DNA of 64,000 nucleotides from Plutella xylostella (Eukaryota > Arthropoda > Insecta > Lepidoptera > Plutellidae): the NCBI RefSeq assembly GCF_932276165.1, contig NC_063995.1:10478001-10542000 (forward strand), in the 5' to 3' direction. The notes beneath the pieces are model-generated. The model was not told where the DNA came from and did not search any database. It saw only the letters and a program-made list of their open reading frames with translations. The position numbers were made by a program, and so were the translations under genes. Of this stretch, positions 1 to 12,930 are shown one piece after another. Positions within the stretch are counted from its first letter, which is position 1, and each line of letters starts with the position of its first letter.

Positions 1-169
1 AATTTCTCTGTATTTATTTTCTTTCGACTCTATACAATACTTAGTTGATAGTTTTCAAGGTACTTAGTCGTCATTTATCCAGAAGTCAAGATGAGTAGTA
101 TGTTCCTCGGATCTATTATTTAATTTATTGATATTTTCACCCGGAAAGTGGCGTAGGTTATTAGATTTA

Positions 170-550
170 GTGCCAATTTCTCCATTGTCGGTTATCTAAC
201 GACCGAATGGCGTAGTGGTTAGTGACCCTGACTACTGAGCCGAAGGTCCCGGGTTCGATTCCCGGCTGGGGCAGATATTTGTTTAAACACTGATATTTGT
301 TCTCGGGTCTTGGGTGTTGATATTTATATTTAGTATCTATCTATCTATGTATTTGTGTAGATATATCAGCTGTCCGACACCCATAACACAGGTTCTGCCT
401 AGCTTGGGGTCGGATGGCCGTGTGTGAGATGTCCCCACATATTTATTTATTTATTTAAACGTCATCTCCATATAAAATTCATGACAGATGTGTCAAAAGT
501 TAACCACTACTCCCTGATTATGCTCTAACCGAGAATGGAGAAATTGGCAC
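170..550. repeat. MITE with terminal inverted repeats, split by a SINE
   Basis: The two ends are inverted copies of each other: the left begins GTGCCAATTTCTCCATTG and the right ends in GAATGGAGAAATTGGCAC. A related copy without the insertion lies at 48593-48730. It shares the internal stretch containing CGTCATCTCCATAT and GACAGATGTGTCAAAAGT. The SINE at 201-458 therefore landed inside an older MITE. Confidence 0.8.
201..458 (+). mobile_element. tRNA-derived SINE, copy 1
   Basis: The head is tRNA-like. An A-box-like TGGCGTAGTGG is followed by a B box GGTTCGATTCC within a CCCGG stem. The body runs into a (TTAT)n tail at 438-456. The same head recurs at 24673-24916 and 47171-47421 on the minus strand, and in diverged form at 61585-61820. 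The body (CTTGGGGTCGGATGGCC...) matches the 61585 copy but not the two other copies. It is a SINE promoter, not a functional tRNA gene: the tRNA 3' half runs straight into SINE body. Confidence 0.85.
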
Positions 551-784
551 TTATATAGGTAATTTAGCTTTTTCCTTGTTCTGAGATTCGAGCAGACATT
601 TTATGAACAGTCATGCTTCCTAGCATTTTATCCCAATCACAATCAACCACAAGATGAGTTGCCTTTTTAGTGAACAATCAAAGTAATTCATATATTTCGT
701 AGGTACTAATATTTAGTTTCACGAAAAATAACCACACATGGTGCGAACTGCTGCCTTTTAAAGTAAATAAGATAAATAAATTGG

Positions 785-3100
785 ATGATTCTGGCAGTCA
801 TCATCACACGTCATGGGTGCTGCCAATGTGTTCGCCATACCTTGGCTATATATAATTTAGTAGTGTACCGTAGTACTCCCAGGAAAAGCAAAAATACAAA
901 TGTGAATCACCTGTATCCCGAGTGGTTTAATGCAGACATTATACGAGACTTGAAAGAGAAGGCTATATGGCACAAGAAGTACAAGAAAAGCAAATCAGAC
1001 TATGATTATACCCAATTTGCCAATTACCGAACTACTCTGAAAAGTAAAATATCTGCTGCTTATAACCAATATCATAGACGTATTGAAATGAATTTAAGTA
1101 GGGATCCGAAAACTTTCTGGACAATGATTAAATCTAAAAAGTCGCATATTAACAAAATGCGGCTTCAAAAAGATGGTGTAGAGATACCAGAAGAGGAGGT
1201 CGCGCAGGCGTTTGCAGACTACTTCCAGTCAGTGTACGACCCCGCAAGACCAGAGCTGAACGTAGAGCGCGCTAGCTCTACCTGCAGCGCAGCGGACGGC
1301 GGCGGCGGTGCCCGAGTACACATACCAACTCTCGAAAAATTACAAATTCTACAGGCGCTTAATCGTCTTCCCTCTAAACAGTCAATAGGTCCCGACGGTA
1401 TCCCACCATTTCTTGTTAAGGATTGTAGTAGGATTTTCGCCTCTCCTCTACACTACCTATTTAACATGTGCTTGGAAACAGGGCACTACCCTGATGGTTG
1501 GAAGATATCCAAAGTTTCTCCAATTCCGAAAGGTCAAATAAGCGAGGACGTGCAGAAATATAGACCAGTTGCAGTACTCTCTACATTCCCGAAAGTGTTT
1601 GAGTCCGCTCTACAAGCGTGTATTTTGAAACAGATAACGCCTCAACTAGCGGATGCTCAACACGGATTCCGGCCGGGACGAAGTACTAATACCAATCTAC
1701 TGGATTTTATGTCCGTGGTGGCCCCAGCGGTGGACTCTGGACTACAGGTGGACGTTGCTTATTTCGACTACCGAAAAGCGTTCGATTTAGTCGATAATGA
1801 CGTCCTACTGTCGAAATTGGCAGCAATCGGCTGTACCCCGCTAGTGCTAAGTTTTTTTGCTAGCTATTTGAAGGACAGACGTCAAGTGGTCGATGTGAAC
1901 GGATTTCTATCTGCGCCGTACTATACGCATTCTGGCGTGAGTCAGGGAAGTAACCTTGGGCCCCTGGAATTTCTGATCCTGATCAATGATCTTCCAAAAA
2001 CAGTGGTTAACGCCGAATGCTTGCTATTTGCAGACGACCTCAAGTTGTTACGGATTATAAACAATGTGGAAGATTGCGATTTCCTGCAGAATGCAATAAA
2101 CATGGTTTTTGATTGGAGTAGACTAAATAAGTTGCAGTTTAACGTTGAGAAATGCGAGGTTATGAGCTACGGCCGGAGCAGGAACCCTATGCTCCACGAG
2201 TACAGAGCGGGGGCTGCCCCATTGGCGCGAGTCTCTGCCGTGCGAGATCTAGGGGTGGAGTTTAGGAGTGACTTGACGTTCCGAGATCATATTATTGGTA
2301 CATGCAAGCAAGCGTTCCAAAGACTTGGATTCATCTTAAGGCGATGTCAGAGCTTCTCCAATACCGGGGCCATCAGAACATTATACAATGCCCTAGTAAG
2401 AAGTAAACTCGAATGCAATGCAATCGTTTGGAGTCCTCACCAAGAGAAGTACACAGTGATGTTGGAACGCATGCAGAACAAGTTCACAAGGTTCTTGTAT
2501 CTAAAAATGTACGGGGTTTACCCATTCTACCCCCTCATGTACCCAACATTGTTTGTACTGGGAATGGTTGGATACAATAAACTTGAAGTGAGAAGAAACG
2601 TAGCCCTGGTCATATTTCTTACAAAAGTAGTTCGTGGATTGGAATACAGCCCTAATGTGCTGAAGCTATTAAAACTAGTGGTCCCAAACAGATTGTTCCG
2701 GCGCCGCAAGAACAGGATGTTCGAGGTGCCGCGGGGTCGCACGGCTCTGGTCAACAGCGCACCCCTTACTAGAGGCATTCGCCTGTTAAATATACTGGCT
2801 GATGAGGTCGACATCCTGGTTTGTACAATGAACCAACTCGAGAGAGCAATAACCGCGTTCCTATGCTATGGAAATCCAAAGTATTAGTATTTTAATATTA
2901 AGGTTATAATTTATTATTTTAAGCAATGTTATGGTGTTGTGGCTATATTTTATTGAAAATGTAATTTGTTATTTTTATATTTGTATAATGAAATTTAATG
3001 TAATGTAAATATTGTAATTATAGCATAAGTCAAGAATGTCGCATTGGTGTAACTACTGTTAAGGCATGTCTTTTGTAAATAAATAAACAAATAAATAAAT

Positions 3101-3132
<32 letters not shown>

Positions 3133-3136
3133 AAAT
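785..3136 (+). mobile_element. 5'-truncated non-LTR retrotransposon (reverse transcriptase)
   Basis: One open frame (785-2887, up to 700 codons; the first ~30 codons may be flanking sequence) encodes a non-LTR reverse transcriptase. Visible motifs, in order, are YPEWFNADIIRDLKEKA ahead of the RT, IGPDGIPP, KYRPVAVLSTFPKVFE, QHGFRPGRST, FDYRKAFDLVD, SGVSQGSNLGPL and the catalytic FADD of the palm. A C-terminal region follows with LYNALVRSKLECNAIVW. The apurinic endonuclease domain and ORF1 are absent, so the element is 5'-truncated. The 3' UTR ends in (TAAA)n and a poly(A) run at 3114-3136, which marks the 3' end and the + orientation. A jockey/CR1-like clade is likely but not certain. The RT frame has no internal stop, which suggests a fairly young insertion. 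It lies upstream of the first visible DGK exon, probably in a DGK intron. Confidence 0.9.
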
Positions 3137-3449
3137 CTATATTAGTCCCAACGGGCCTGTAATGTATTTTTTTGCCATATCCAATACCATAGATTGTACC
3201 TATAAGATCTGTATTTATAATCTTACATTTTATAACTCTTCCCCTTCTTACCCTCTATATTTTCTGGGATTTGATATCGTGGTGATAGAATTAGCCAGTC
3301 AGATTATCGCATTGTCAATCACCGACAGCTAGAGTGCGCCGGACTTTTATAAGAACAGTTGATACGTCACTCGGAGAGGCCACCCCATCCACTGCCACCA
3401 TTCTGCCATCCCCCCTTGTATCTCTCCTCTAACCCGCCTCCTCCCGCAG

Positions 3450-6400
3450 GTGGAAAGCTGCCATGAGCTGGTAGAGAGCGGCGGCGGCGCGGCGAGCAGC
3501 GCGCTGCGAGCGCACCTGGCACGCTGCGAGGTGCACGACGGACACGCGTACTTGCACGCTGATGAGGTGAGGGATGTAGGGTTGTTTCACTCTAACTCGT
3601 GTTTGGTCCATAGAGCCTACTTCACACACTGTATTTGTAAAACTTTTAAATCGGTTATACATACTCAGCAATGTAGTTACGTCTACTTAACACTCGCACT
3701 AGCGATATCGTGCTGTTGAGAGTCAGAAAAATACCAGTATTTTAGCTGCTGTAGAAGAACTACTATAATTCAATGACTATCTCACGACACAATACAAGTA
3801 AGCACTGACTAATCAGCACGATCTATATTCGTTGAAATTACACTAGGATCTAAGTTACTGCCATTTCGCTAAATAAAAAAAATGTATTTTGGAAACTTTC
3901 TGAGTAGAAAGTGAAATTATTACTTTTGCTGTTGTATAAAACAACAAATTAGTGCGTCAAATCAACTTGTATGTACCTAAAGCTTCAAATACAGTCATAA
4001 TCTTTCTTTCTACTTTTACGTTCCGGTTTCTAAGACGTATTTAAATTGAGTAGGAATGCTATTACTTATCCCCGCGCATGCATTCATTAGAGCTCGCGAC
4101 TCGAGGCTCGCAATTAGGTCGCTTGTTGCATCGCGGAGTGACATTAGCGAGGCAACTGCGCAGATATACCGCCTCAGAAGGAAATAAAATATACTGTAAT
4201 GTAAAGTGCTTTGCCCGCTGTAATAAGAATGAAAAGTCACTGATTTTACCTACCAATGTATAGATACGGTGGCTTTACACTTAAGGCAATAATTTCATTG
4301 AGTTTTTTTATTTAACTTATAATAAAAGCTCGTCACACATGAGCACGGAAGTCGATCGCTAAATTTAAAAAAAACAACAAGTTTGCAAATAAAATTAGTA
4401 AACCTTAACCTTATTAATCTATCGTGTGTTATCGCACATAGGTCTGCAGCTAGGTATAAAATAACGTTGCCAGAATTAGATTTTGCAACATAGGGTGGAC
4501 ACTAAAACACGTGTCTACAGAAGTTAAAACTGAAACTTTCAGGAACGCAAGGACCAACTGAAACTCAGTGAATTTATTGCGGACCGGGATATAAACACGT
4601 CAAAGTCAAAGTAAAAGTCAAATGTTTTTATTCATCGTATAAATATAAAATTTTCTGATGAACGTAAATTTTTACAAACTACAAGATGGGTGGACATCCT
4701 AAAATAGTTCAATTGATAAGTTTAAATACATAAAAGATATCTAAAATTAAATGAAAACAAAGACCGTGTTAAACTAACAATATGTCCTTTTCCGGGCGCC
4801 GACAGCGGATTCGTGTAGAGGATTCCTTTTCTACGTGGTGTAACTCTTCTGCCGGCGTTCCACAAGGTGGCGTTTTATCTCCTTTACTTTTCGCTGTCTT
4901 CATAAACAGCATTTCTCATAAATTTTCTTCTTTCTACCACTTGTATGCAGACGATCTTCAAATATATATGCAGTCAACACCGATAGATCTTCCTGATGCG
5001 ATTTCAAGTGTCAACTCCGATTTGAATAGCATATCAGTGTGGTGCAAATCCTACGGATTGAAAATTAATCCAACCAAAACACAGGTTGCAGTACTAGGCA
5101 GCCCCAGATTGAAGTCGAGAGTTGACTGGCCCCAGATACCTCCGATATCCTTTGATGGCAACATTATTCCATTCAGCAATGTTGTAAAGAACCTTGGTAT
5201 CTACATCGACAGCAACCTAACTTGGGCTCCGCAAATGGCTGCATTGAGCCGAAAGATATTTGCGTCTGCTTCTTCATTAAGGCGTCTGCACAATTTTCTA
5301 CCAACATCTACTAAGGTTTCGCTTGTTGAAACCCTTCTTCTTCCTCTACTCGACTACGCTGACGCCAGCTATCCGGATCTCACTGAGGAGCAATTAAACA
5401 AACTTGAGCGCCTTCAAAACTTCTGTATACGAATAATTTTCGGCTTACGAAAATTTGACCATATTTCAGAATACCGCACTAAACTCAAGTGGCTCCCGAT
5501 TCGCCTCCGACGGAATGCACATATTCTTTCTCTCTTGTACTCAATACTTTTCAATCCATGTGCACCAAACTACTTAAAGGAACGGTTTGAATTTCGTTTG
5601 AATGCGCAGGGAAGGCCTATGCGTTCATCTCAGCAACTTCTACTGGAATATCCTGCGCATTCGACCAAATTTTATACCGACTCTTTTACGGTTCAAGCAA
5701 TTAAGCTGTGGAACTCTCTGCCTCTAAGTATCCGTAGCTCTAAATCACTGCAGGTTTTTAAAAATTCTGTTAAAAAACATTATCTGTCTCAATAGTTACT
5801 TACCTACTTTCGAGATGTTGTATGAATATAGGTATTTATTGTATATATATAGGATGTGTGTATGTTTGTATGTATGTAAATAATGGTATGTAGGTATATT
5901 AGTTAGAATATGTAACTTATGTTAGTATTTATGTAGCTATAGTATGTATGGTTTATTTAGCTATATTATAAGTAGTTAGGTAGTAGGTACACCGCCCTCA
6001 AATTTTCTTTAGTTTTATTTCTTTATGTTTAAGGTTACCTGTAAGAGATCGCTCTAAGCGATAAGGTCGCCTATTGTTCATTGTTCCTAGTTTATAAGTT
6101 CTCTTTTTTTATATTTTAATTTGTGGTGTTCAATAAAGATATATTCTATTCTATTCTATTCTATTCTTTTCTGAAAGACCAAAACCATAAGAAGTTTCAT
6201 AATATTTCAATGGATAATTTTGATTGATATTATACGAAAACAAAGGAAGTGTACGCAACCAATAATAGCAGCCACAATAGGCAGTGACTTAGCTGCTTAG
6301 TTAAATCAATCCAGCCGCGGGGCATAATCAATCTCGGTTCTCAGAACACGGACTAATTATATCCGGTTCCGCAACTGCCGACGGCTGTGTGTGCTATAGT

Positions 6401-9388
6401 CATTATCTGTTCACTTATGCAAGTATAGCTGTTCAGTGCGCTTAATGTAGAGTAAGTTTTAAAATATATATTATAGGTTTCACAACTGTAATCGTTGGGT
6501 TAATCAGAACAATAAACCTAGCATATTTATTTAAAATTCAACAGACCTCAATAGGGGGCAATCTCATCCTTCATATAAATTAAAATGCCTATACCCAGTG
6601 ATATAATACGTATATTATTTTCATACGTAATAAAGCAAAGAAACACAGACTTTCAATCAAGACACAACCCGTAATCGATCTCTGAGGGGCTTTAAAATAG
6701 GCTCTGGCTTACACGCTCGTGTGAGAAGCTGAGAGTGGCGGTTCTATTCGAAACGGGACCCCGGGAGCCATCTGCTTACAATGCACTGTTAGATGGATTC
6801 ACAAGTGTGGGCGAATTTAATCTTAAGTAGTGGAGATTAGACATGATTAAGGTTCTAGCGGTGACACCGAATATCATCATCATCAGCGTCAACTCAACGG
6901 TTGTCACCGGTTTGGCAAAGTATAGACTAAAAGTTTTTCTTCTCACTAATAATAATCATTATTCAGATATTCTGAATCAAGCTCTTAGGGTGCCTTTCCA
7001 TCAAAGATATGCTAAGCAACTATGCTGCGATGATGTGAAAGAAAAATGAATATGATCGGTAGATATCGAAAGCATCCCATCGTAACGTGGAATAGCACAT
7101 AATTATCTGGTGGAAAAGCATCCTTAGGATATGCTTAGATAATAATACACCTTTGCTTAGCGATTCCCCCACAACACCGCCTGACATATTAACAGCAACT
7201 GAAAACCCCATATTGAAACTTTATTTTTCTCCCATCAAAATAAATTGGCGATTAACTAACAGTTATTTTACTATCCGTTGTGGCGTCTGTCCCAGTGTCT
7301 GCCCCGCACTCTGCCCCGGCCCTACCGTAGAATGTCGCTTGACGGACTCAAAATCTATTTCGTGTAGATTCCTGTAGTGTGTAGACTCTGTTTGAGTTGC
7401 TTATATACCTACGAGATACTAGTATGTTAAGGGTCAAGCTCGACTTTTACAAAGCGATGGATTTGAGAGCGATCTTTAGTTAAAGCCTTTATAACGGTTC
7501 TCATCTTGACCAACAACTAGAAAATTCAAACGTCTGCGTCTTCTTTGAACCATTTCATATACCCTGCTTAAGTTTAGATCTTTATAAAGTGTATATCTGT
7601 ATCTATCTTAAAACCCCTGTAAGTAGTGAAACTTCCCACCTCAACAATCTAAAACCCCGTCATCTAAAACCCTTTTCAAATACCCCGCTTATGTCAAACT
7701 CTATGGGCCTTACCACAAAAACTTAGACAGTATTTAACAGATGTTATTAGCGCTGTCAAACGCCTACAAAATCTGTCAAATTTCGTTTTAAACACTAGTT
7801 AAACAGTGTTTAAAGTTTTTTGTGGTAGCACAGTATCTGTCTACATTTAAAAACTACCTTCTATCATCTATAAACCCGTCCCACTCTACAAAGTTCTGGA
7901 ATCCCATCAGCCGTAGATCTTGAATCTATCAGTCTACATTCGAAAACTACCTTCTATCATCTATAAACCCGTCCCACCCGACAAAATTCTGAAACCCCAT
8001 CGTCTAAAACCCTTACCCTTTTCAAAACCCTGCTTTTGTATCCATCTCTATCTGTCTATATTAAAAAGTAGTTTCTGTAAACCCGTCCCACCCGACAACG
8101 TTCTGAAACCCCATCATCCGTAGATCTTGAATCTATCTGTCTACCTGAAACCCCGTCATCCGTAGATCGTGAAGAAGGGCTCGCGCTGGCTGCGCGCGCG
8201 CCGCTCCGTGTCCGAGGGGCCGGCGCACTCCGCGGCGCAGGTCAAGGCGTGGGGCGTCAAGGAGGTGCAGGCTTGGTATGTGTTTATATTATGTATACCT
8301 AATGGGTGGGGTTTTTTAAGTAACGTTAGGGAGAATTTTGAGTACAACTAAGCTGCTAATTTAACATACATTAGACATTTATGTATATGTCTATATATAG
8401 ATGTCTATGGGCTGATTTTTAAATAGTCAGAGAAATTTTGAAATTGTTGCTGTCACTGTCTTATGCAACTATTCTTACGCGACAGCATCACAATTATTCC
8501 CCAGATAAATTAAAGATTTTATATTTTACTATACCTAATGTTTCCGTAACTGTATCTTTTTAAAAGAAATAGCATTATTAAATACTGAGGACCAAAGTAA
8601 TACTGAGGTTTTACGATTTTTGTAGATCCCGGTAGTCAAAAATAGATTTTCAGTTTAGTCCAAGATTAGTAGTGATTGCCACTGGCTCAACGCCGCCTGA
8701 ATCCAGAGGATTTCTACGATCTTCAGTGGCTAATCTATTGCGGCACAGTAGAGCTTAAAATAAGATTGAATTTTTATACCAAGAAGATAATACGGTAGAA
8801 ATAAAATGCTACGAAATTCGTAGCGCTACGGCGTGGCAATATTCGTAGCGCTACGGCGTAGTAAAATGAAATAATGTAGAGCAAACTTAACCGTATCCAC
8901 TGACTTTCCAATTCAGTGAATTATAATAATACTGTCCATTTTCCAATAATAATTTGAGCCGATTTATTCGGTGTCCGATATTTTTTGTACTATTAAAATA
9001 GCGTTGAGATTATGAGATGTTCAGAATGCATTGTGGGATTAAATCTGTATCTTTTTATGGTGATATATTTTGCTACTTTAGAAAGTAACTTTTACTGATG
9101 TTTAACACATTAACAAACTCTTCGACACGAACGCTGATTAATTCTAAGTACCTACTCTATACAACACACATGTGCATAACATAAAAACCCCATAACCCGA
9201 AACGATCATCACCCTCCCTCAACAGGCTAGAATCCCTCCAACTGTCGGAATACTCTGAAGCCTTCGCTAAACACGACGTGACTGGCCGCGAGCTACTCGG
9301 CCTAGCTCGGCGGGACCTACGAGACCTGGGCGTCAGCAAGGTGGGCCACGTGAAGAGGATACTGCAGGCGGTGAAGGAGCTGCAGTGA
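3450..9388 (+). CDS. diacylglycerol kinase eta/delta, last three exons (SAM domain)
   Basis: Exons are 3450-3566, 8166-8275 and 9226-9388. Upstream exons lie outside the window. All introns are GT-AG and the phases agree (0, then 2). A Trp codon is split across the last junction, and translation ends at TGA 9386-9388. The second and third exons form a SAM domain: VKAWGVKEVQAW then LESLQLSEYSEAFAKHD, RDLRDLGVSKVGHVKRIL and KELQ-stop. This order and the position at the extreme C terminus match type II diacylglycerol kinases (delta/eta). Those kinases phosphorylate diacylglycerol to phosphatidic acid, and their SAM domain drives oligomerisation. The first exon (CHELVES...HLARCEV) would be the segment just before the SAM. 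The intron after it (3567-8165) holds a LINE fragment, a MITE and a tandem repeat running up to the next acceptor. The catalytic and C1 domains are not in the window, so eta versus delta cannot be settled here. Confidence 0.85.
4782..6175 (+). mobile_element. 5'-truncated LINE with RT fragment (337 codons)
   Basis: An open frame at 4782-5795 starts inside the RT palm: GVPQGGVLSPLLF, then YADDLQIYM (catalytic YADD). It continues to a C-terminal region ending in KLWNSLPLSIRSS. The fingers region and endonuclease are missing. The 3' end is marked by a (TATTC)n tail at about 6143-6172 after CAATAAAGATATATTC. It lies in a DGK intron in the sense orientation. Just upstream, about 4603-4660 looks like the 3' tail of another LINE in the opposite orientation (CAAAGTCAAAGTAAAAGTC). 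Confidence 0.88.
6176..7608. other. DGK intron, no gene seen
   Basis: This is AT-rich intron between the LINE at 4782-6175 and the repeat block before DGK exon 2. No open frame here looks coding. About 6985-7150 resembles a decayed MITE, with GGGTGCCTTTCCATC at the left end and GGTGGAAAAGCATCC inside. Confidence 0.4.
7609..8165 (+). repeat. imperfect tandem repeat in the DGK intron, abutting the exon acceptor
   Basis: Loose repeats of AAACCCGTCCCACCCGACAA, CTGAAACCCCATC and TCTGTCTACATT recur to position 8160. The unit includes CCGTAGATCTTGAATC at 7911 and 8118. The same CCGTAGATC forms the real acceptor and exon start at 8160-8168. The acceptor therefore sits at the edge of the array and lacks a conventional pyrimidine tract. 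Confidence 0.65.
7709..7830. repeat. short MITE-like inverted repeat
   Basis: The left end reads TACCACAAAAACTTA and the right end AAGTTTTTTGTGGTA, with imperfect internal symmetry (AACACTAGTTAAACAGTGTTT). No coding capacity. It lies in the DGK intron. Confidence 0.6.
8817..8862. repeat. two-copy tandem repeat with internal dyad
   Basis: ATTCGTAGCGCTACGGCGT occurs twice, separated by GGCAAT. Each unit contains the dyad GTAGCGCTAC. It lies in the last DGK intron and no function is evident. Confidence 0.6.
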
Positions 9389-11878
9389 CGCCGGCGCGGC
9401 CGCTCCGAAGGAGATGGCCTTAATTAGGACTGGAGCGAAGTAGGTTGGATTGGTGGAGGTGTGATTGAATCAAGGACAAGTGTTGCGTTAGGTACAGTAT
9501 ACAGCAGAGAAATCTGACCTCTCTCAGAAGCATTGTTACGATGAGAGGGGTCAGAGGGAGGTACAATTGTAATGGTATGTAGTGGAATTAAAAGATGGGT
9601 CGATTGAAATCGTGATTGTAATCGCTAGACTGGGTTAAAAAAAGTTGTCAGCTGAAATGTAAACCCTGTGAAACCCAGGGTCTGTCTAGAAACGACTTGG
9701 TTCATTTGTAGCACATTTTCTGGTGTAGATGTTGGTATTTTAGGTTGGAACAGCGTGTCGATGCTACTTTGGCATCGATACGTAGATTAACATCACTATA
9801 TCGCGATTTGCGTTTATGGCGAGCTGATTTATGGGACGTGCAATGAGCATAATACGAGTTTAACTACGGAGATAAAGATGCCATGTCGTAGGCTCTGATT
9901 TTTAACACTAGACTCTTGTCTTACATGTTAGTCCTGTCGGTTTAGTCTCAGAGATGATAATATTATTGACCAATGACCGTAGATAAAGAAATTGACTCAG
10001 AGAGAGAAATATGTAGGTCTTAGAGAATGATAAGGCGACCATTCAGAACTTCTTCTAGAAGGTTGTAGGTTGTGGTGTAATGTAGGGTCTTATTCTAATG
10101 AATGACACAAAAAATTATCGCTAAGAAGTCGAAAAAACATTTACCTTTCATTGTTAATTCCAACTATTCCCATTTCGCTAGTGCGATGATGTTTTTGTTA
10201 CAATTTGACAAGTCTTAAAGATAAATTTTCTTCTTCGTCAAAATTAAAGCCAAATTGTCGGTTCTAAAGGATTCCTCGAGTTCCCACCGAGAAAACGAAC
10301 GTTCTTTACGCCAAAATGTAATGTCCTTAAAAGGCAAAAATTCTAAAAGTTGAGTAAAATTGAATATAAAAGACTGATGGAAACAAAACTAGAATTTGCT
10401 GTTAGGAACAAAAAAAAGAAACTATTGAATTTAAGTCATAGGTCTGTCTGTGTCACTATTAGCTTATTTATATCTACTCGTCTATCGCTAAATGCTATTT
10501 TCTAACTATTTTTCTAACTACGCATCGAATATCCTACCTCTTGAATACCTATGTCTATTATTGCTGTCATGCTCTATTCACTCTATTGCAGAAAAATTAA
10601 ATTTAAATAAAAAAATCTGCATGTAATAGTGCTGAATTTCCAAAAAAAAACTTAAACTAAAAAAGGAATGCAATGTTTGGACCCACGGTTAATTAGTAAA
10701 CCTGTATTGTTTCAAATAATTTATTTAATATTACAGTAACTCGTGAGCAAAAGTAATTGATAAAACTAATTTGAACTAAGCAGGGTGAATAATAAAATTA
10801 TTCGGGCCAATATCTTCTACCTTATTTCTTAAACTACTTACAAAAACTATCTACTTTACTATTGTTTGCATTTACACCTAACAAATCCACGAATTTATGT
10901 AATACCTACTCAACGAATGAAAAGACATTTTCTTATCCTTAAAAAGTAAGTATACTTTTTCCTTCCAAGTTCCAGACAGCTGTATAGTAGAAGTTGATAA
11001 GCCAGTCTAAGGTCATATCGATAATTTACATACGGAAATAAAAATAATACATACTGTATATGTAAAATAATATATTCCTTATGTATACTAAGCTGATGTT
11101 TATCTCATTCAGAAACGGATTTTAAATACATGTAGTTTGATATCCTTAGTGATCGAGCTCTACCGGATGTCGGCATGTTTTCCGGTCACTCATGAAATTT
11201 CACCCTATTTTAAACATGTAAGTAATTCGTACAAAAAGCTGCCATTACTGCCTTCTACCCGTTGGAATTTCGGACTGAGGAAACTGTTTATTTATTAATA
11301 AAGTAAAATACAAATAGACCATCGGTAAGTTCAGCATTCAGATACATTATATTCTCCTAAATATGGTTATTATACACGATTACTCGTAATTATTGTGGTA
11401 AGGAATTAAACTCACTACTTACAATGAAAGTGGTTATTTAACGTTAGACTTTGTAACCTAATATTATTTAGAACACCCACGGTACCTTGTTCTCTGGGCA
11501 TTTGTTTAATTTCTCACATAGCGTAGACCGAGTAAGAATAAGTACCTTGTCTACCTAGGTTTTAGATTACGAATAGATTTATATCAAGTATGTATTAATG
11601 GTCACTATTTTCTGTATGGAACATACCTAGAAAGGTAAGCGTACAGTTATCGGTATGTACGTGCGTAGCGGCTAAAACGAATTTTCATAAATGTATGGAG
11701 AATAGGCGTCGGAAATGCCGATGAAGTGGACGCACTTGTGTGAATTTCTATACAAGTAATACTGAATGCGATGCGCCTGTTGCATACGATGCCGAAAGGT
11801 GTACGCTTACCACAGAACCGAATGAAAGTTATTACATGTTGAGTATTGCTCTCTTGGGACAGGTAATTTGGAACCTTA

Positions 11879-12038
11879 AGCCCTAGTTTCACCATAGTCT
11901 GTTACATCATTAACACCCCTGTTACATTGTTATGTCATCAATTATACGTCATCTCCATATGAAATTCTTGACAGATGTGTCAAAAGTAAAAACTAATCCC
12001 TTGTTATGATCTAACAGAGTATGGTGAAACTGGGGCTA
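11879..12038. repeat. MITE related to the 170-550 family
   Basis: The left end CTAGTTTCACCATAGTCTGT is inverted at the right end, ACAGAGTATGGTGAAACTGG. The interior shares ATTATACGTCATCTCCATAT and CTTGACAGATGTGTCAAAAG with the elements at 170-550 and 48593-48730. It is one family with diverging terminal repeats. Confidence 0.75.
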
Positions 12039-12733
12039 AACATGTACTCGTAAAATATATAGGTATTTATTTGTGTGTTTCGATTTATTAGATAAAAAGT
12101 AGAAGCAATAGATGAAGTAATAGTTCAAAATTGGAATTGATATATTAGCAATAGGTATGGTCATTTTCTGTGTAATTGCATATACCTTATACAATATTAT
12201 GTTTTGTTAAATGTATACGAGCGTCTGGATGAAATTGACTTAATATCGTGACATAAGTTTGAATGGCCATTCAAAAATTAAACAATATAATCTACAAATT
12301 AGTCGGTATCTATAGATAGAGAATCTTCATAATAATAAATATGTACTTATAATGATACAAATTTTAAATCTTACCAGTCTTTGAGTTTCTATATTATGTA
12401 GGTATGTATTAATAATTTAATTACAAATTAGTAAGTGTATGTATTAAATAATGTCTAAATAATTGATTTTATACAGGATGTTGGAAAAGTTGCATACTAT
12501 TCCGAAAGAGGATGGCTCAGGGGGTCAATCAGAACGATTTTTGTTCTATGATTTTAGGAAATTCGCGAACAAAATGTTTTTTAGATCGACACCCTGAGTC
12601 AACCCCTTAGTATACCACTGTTGCAAGTCCTTGTGTATACAGTGTGTTACCAGGACCCGGGCTTTTTAAGAGAGGTTAAAATGTATATCCCTAATGTAGC
12701 CAGGACAATGATTAAAATGTACTAAGTATACTT

Positions 12734-12930
12734 ACTGCATTTTTTCATACTTGGCATTTATAAGTTTTATTTTAAAACTAGGTTTTAAATTAAAACTTGA
12801 AATACTCACAAAGTAAAATGAATACTTTCGCAATGGAACCATTTACTTAAGCTGTAGTTTATTTGTAATTTAATTTAAAAGATCCACTAAGATTGTTTAC
12901 CTTTGTGCCAAGTATGAAAAAATGCAAGCA
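12734..12930. repeat. MITE-like inverted repeat
   Basis: GCATTTTTTCATACTTGGCA at 12737 is inverted as TGCCAAGTATGAAAAAATGC ending near 12926. The interior is AT-rich with no open frame of note. Confidence 0.65.

Noticed and set aside
201..275. A tRNA-like sequence with A and B boxes
   Set aside because: It runs straight into SINE body and recurs at three other sites with SINE tails, so it is a SINE head, not a tRNA gene.
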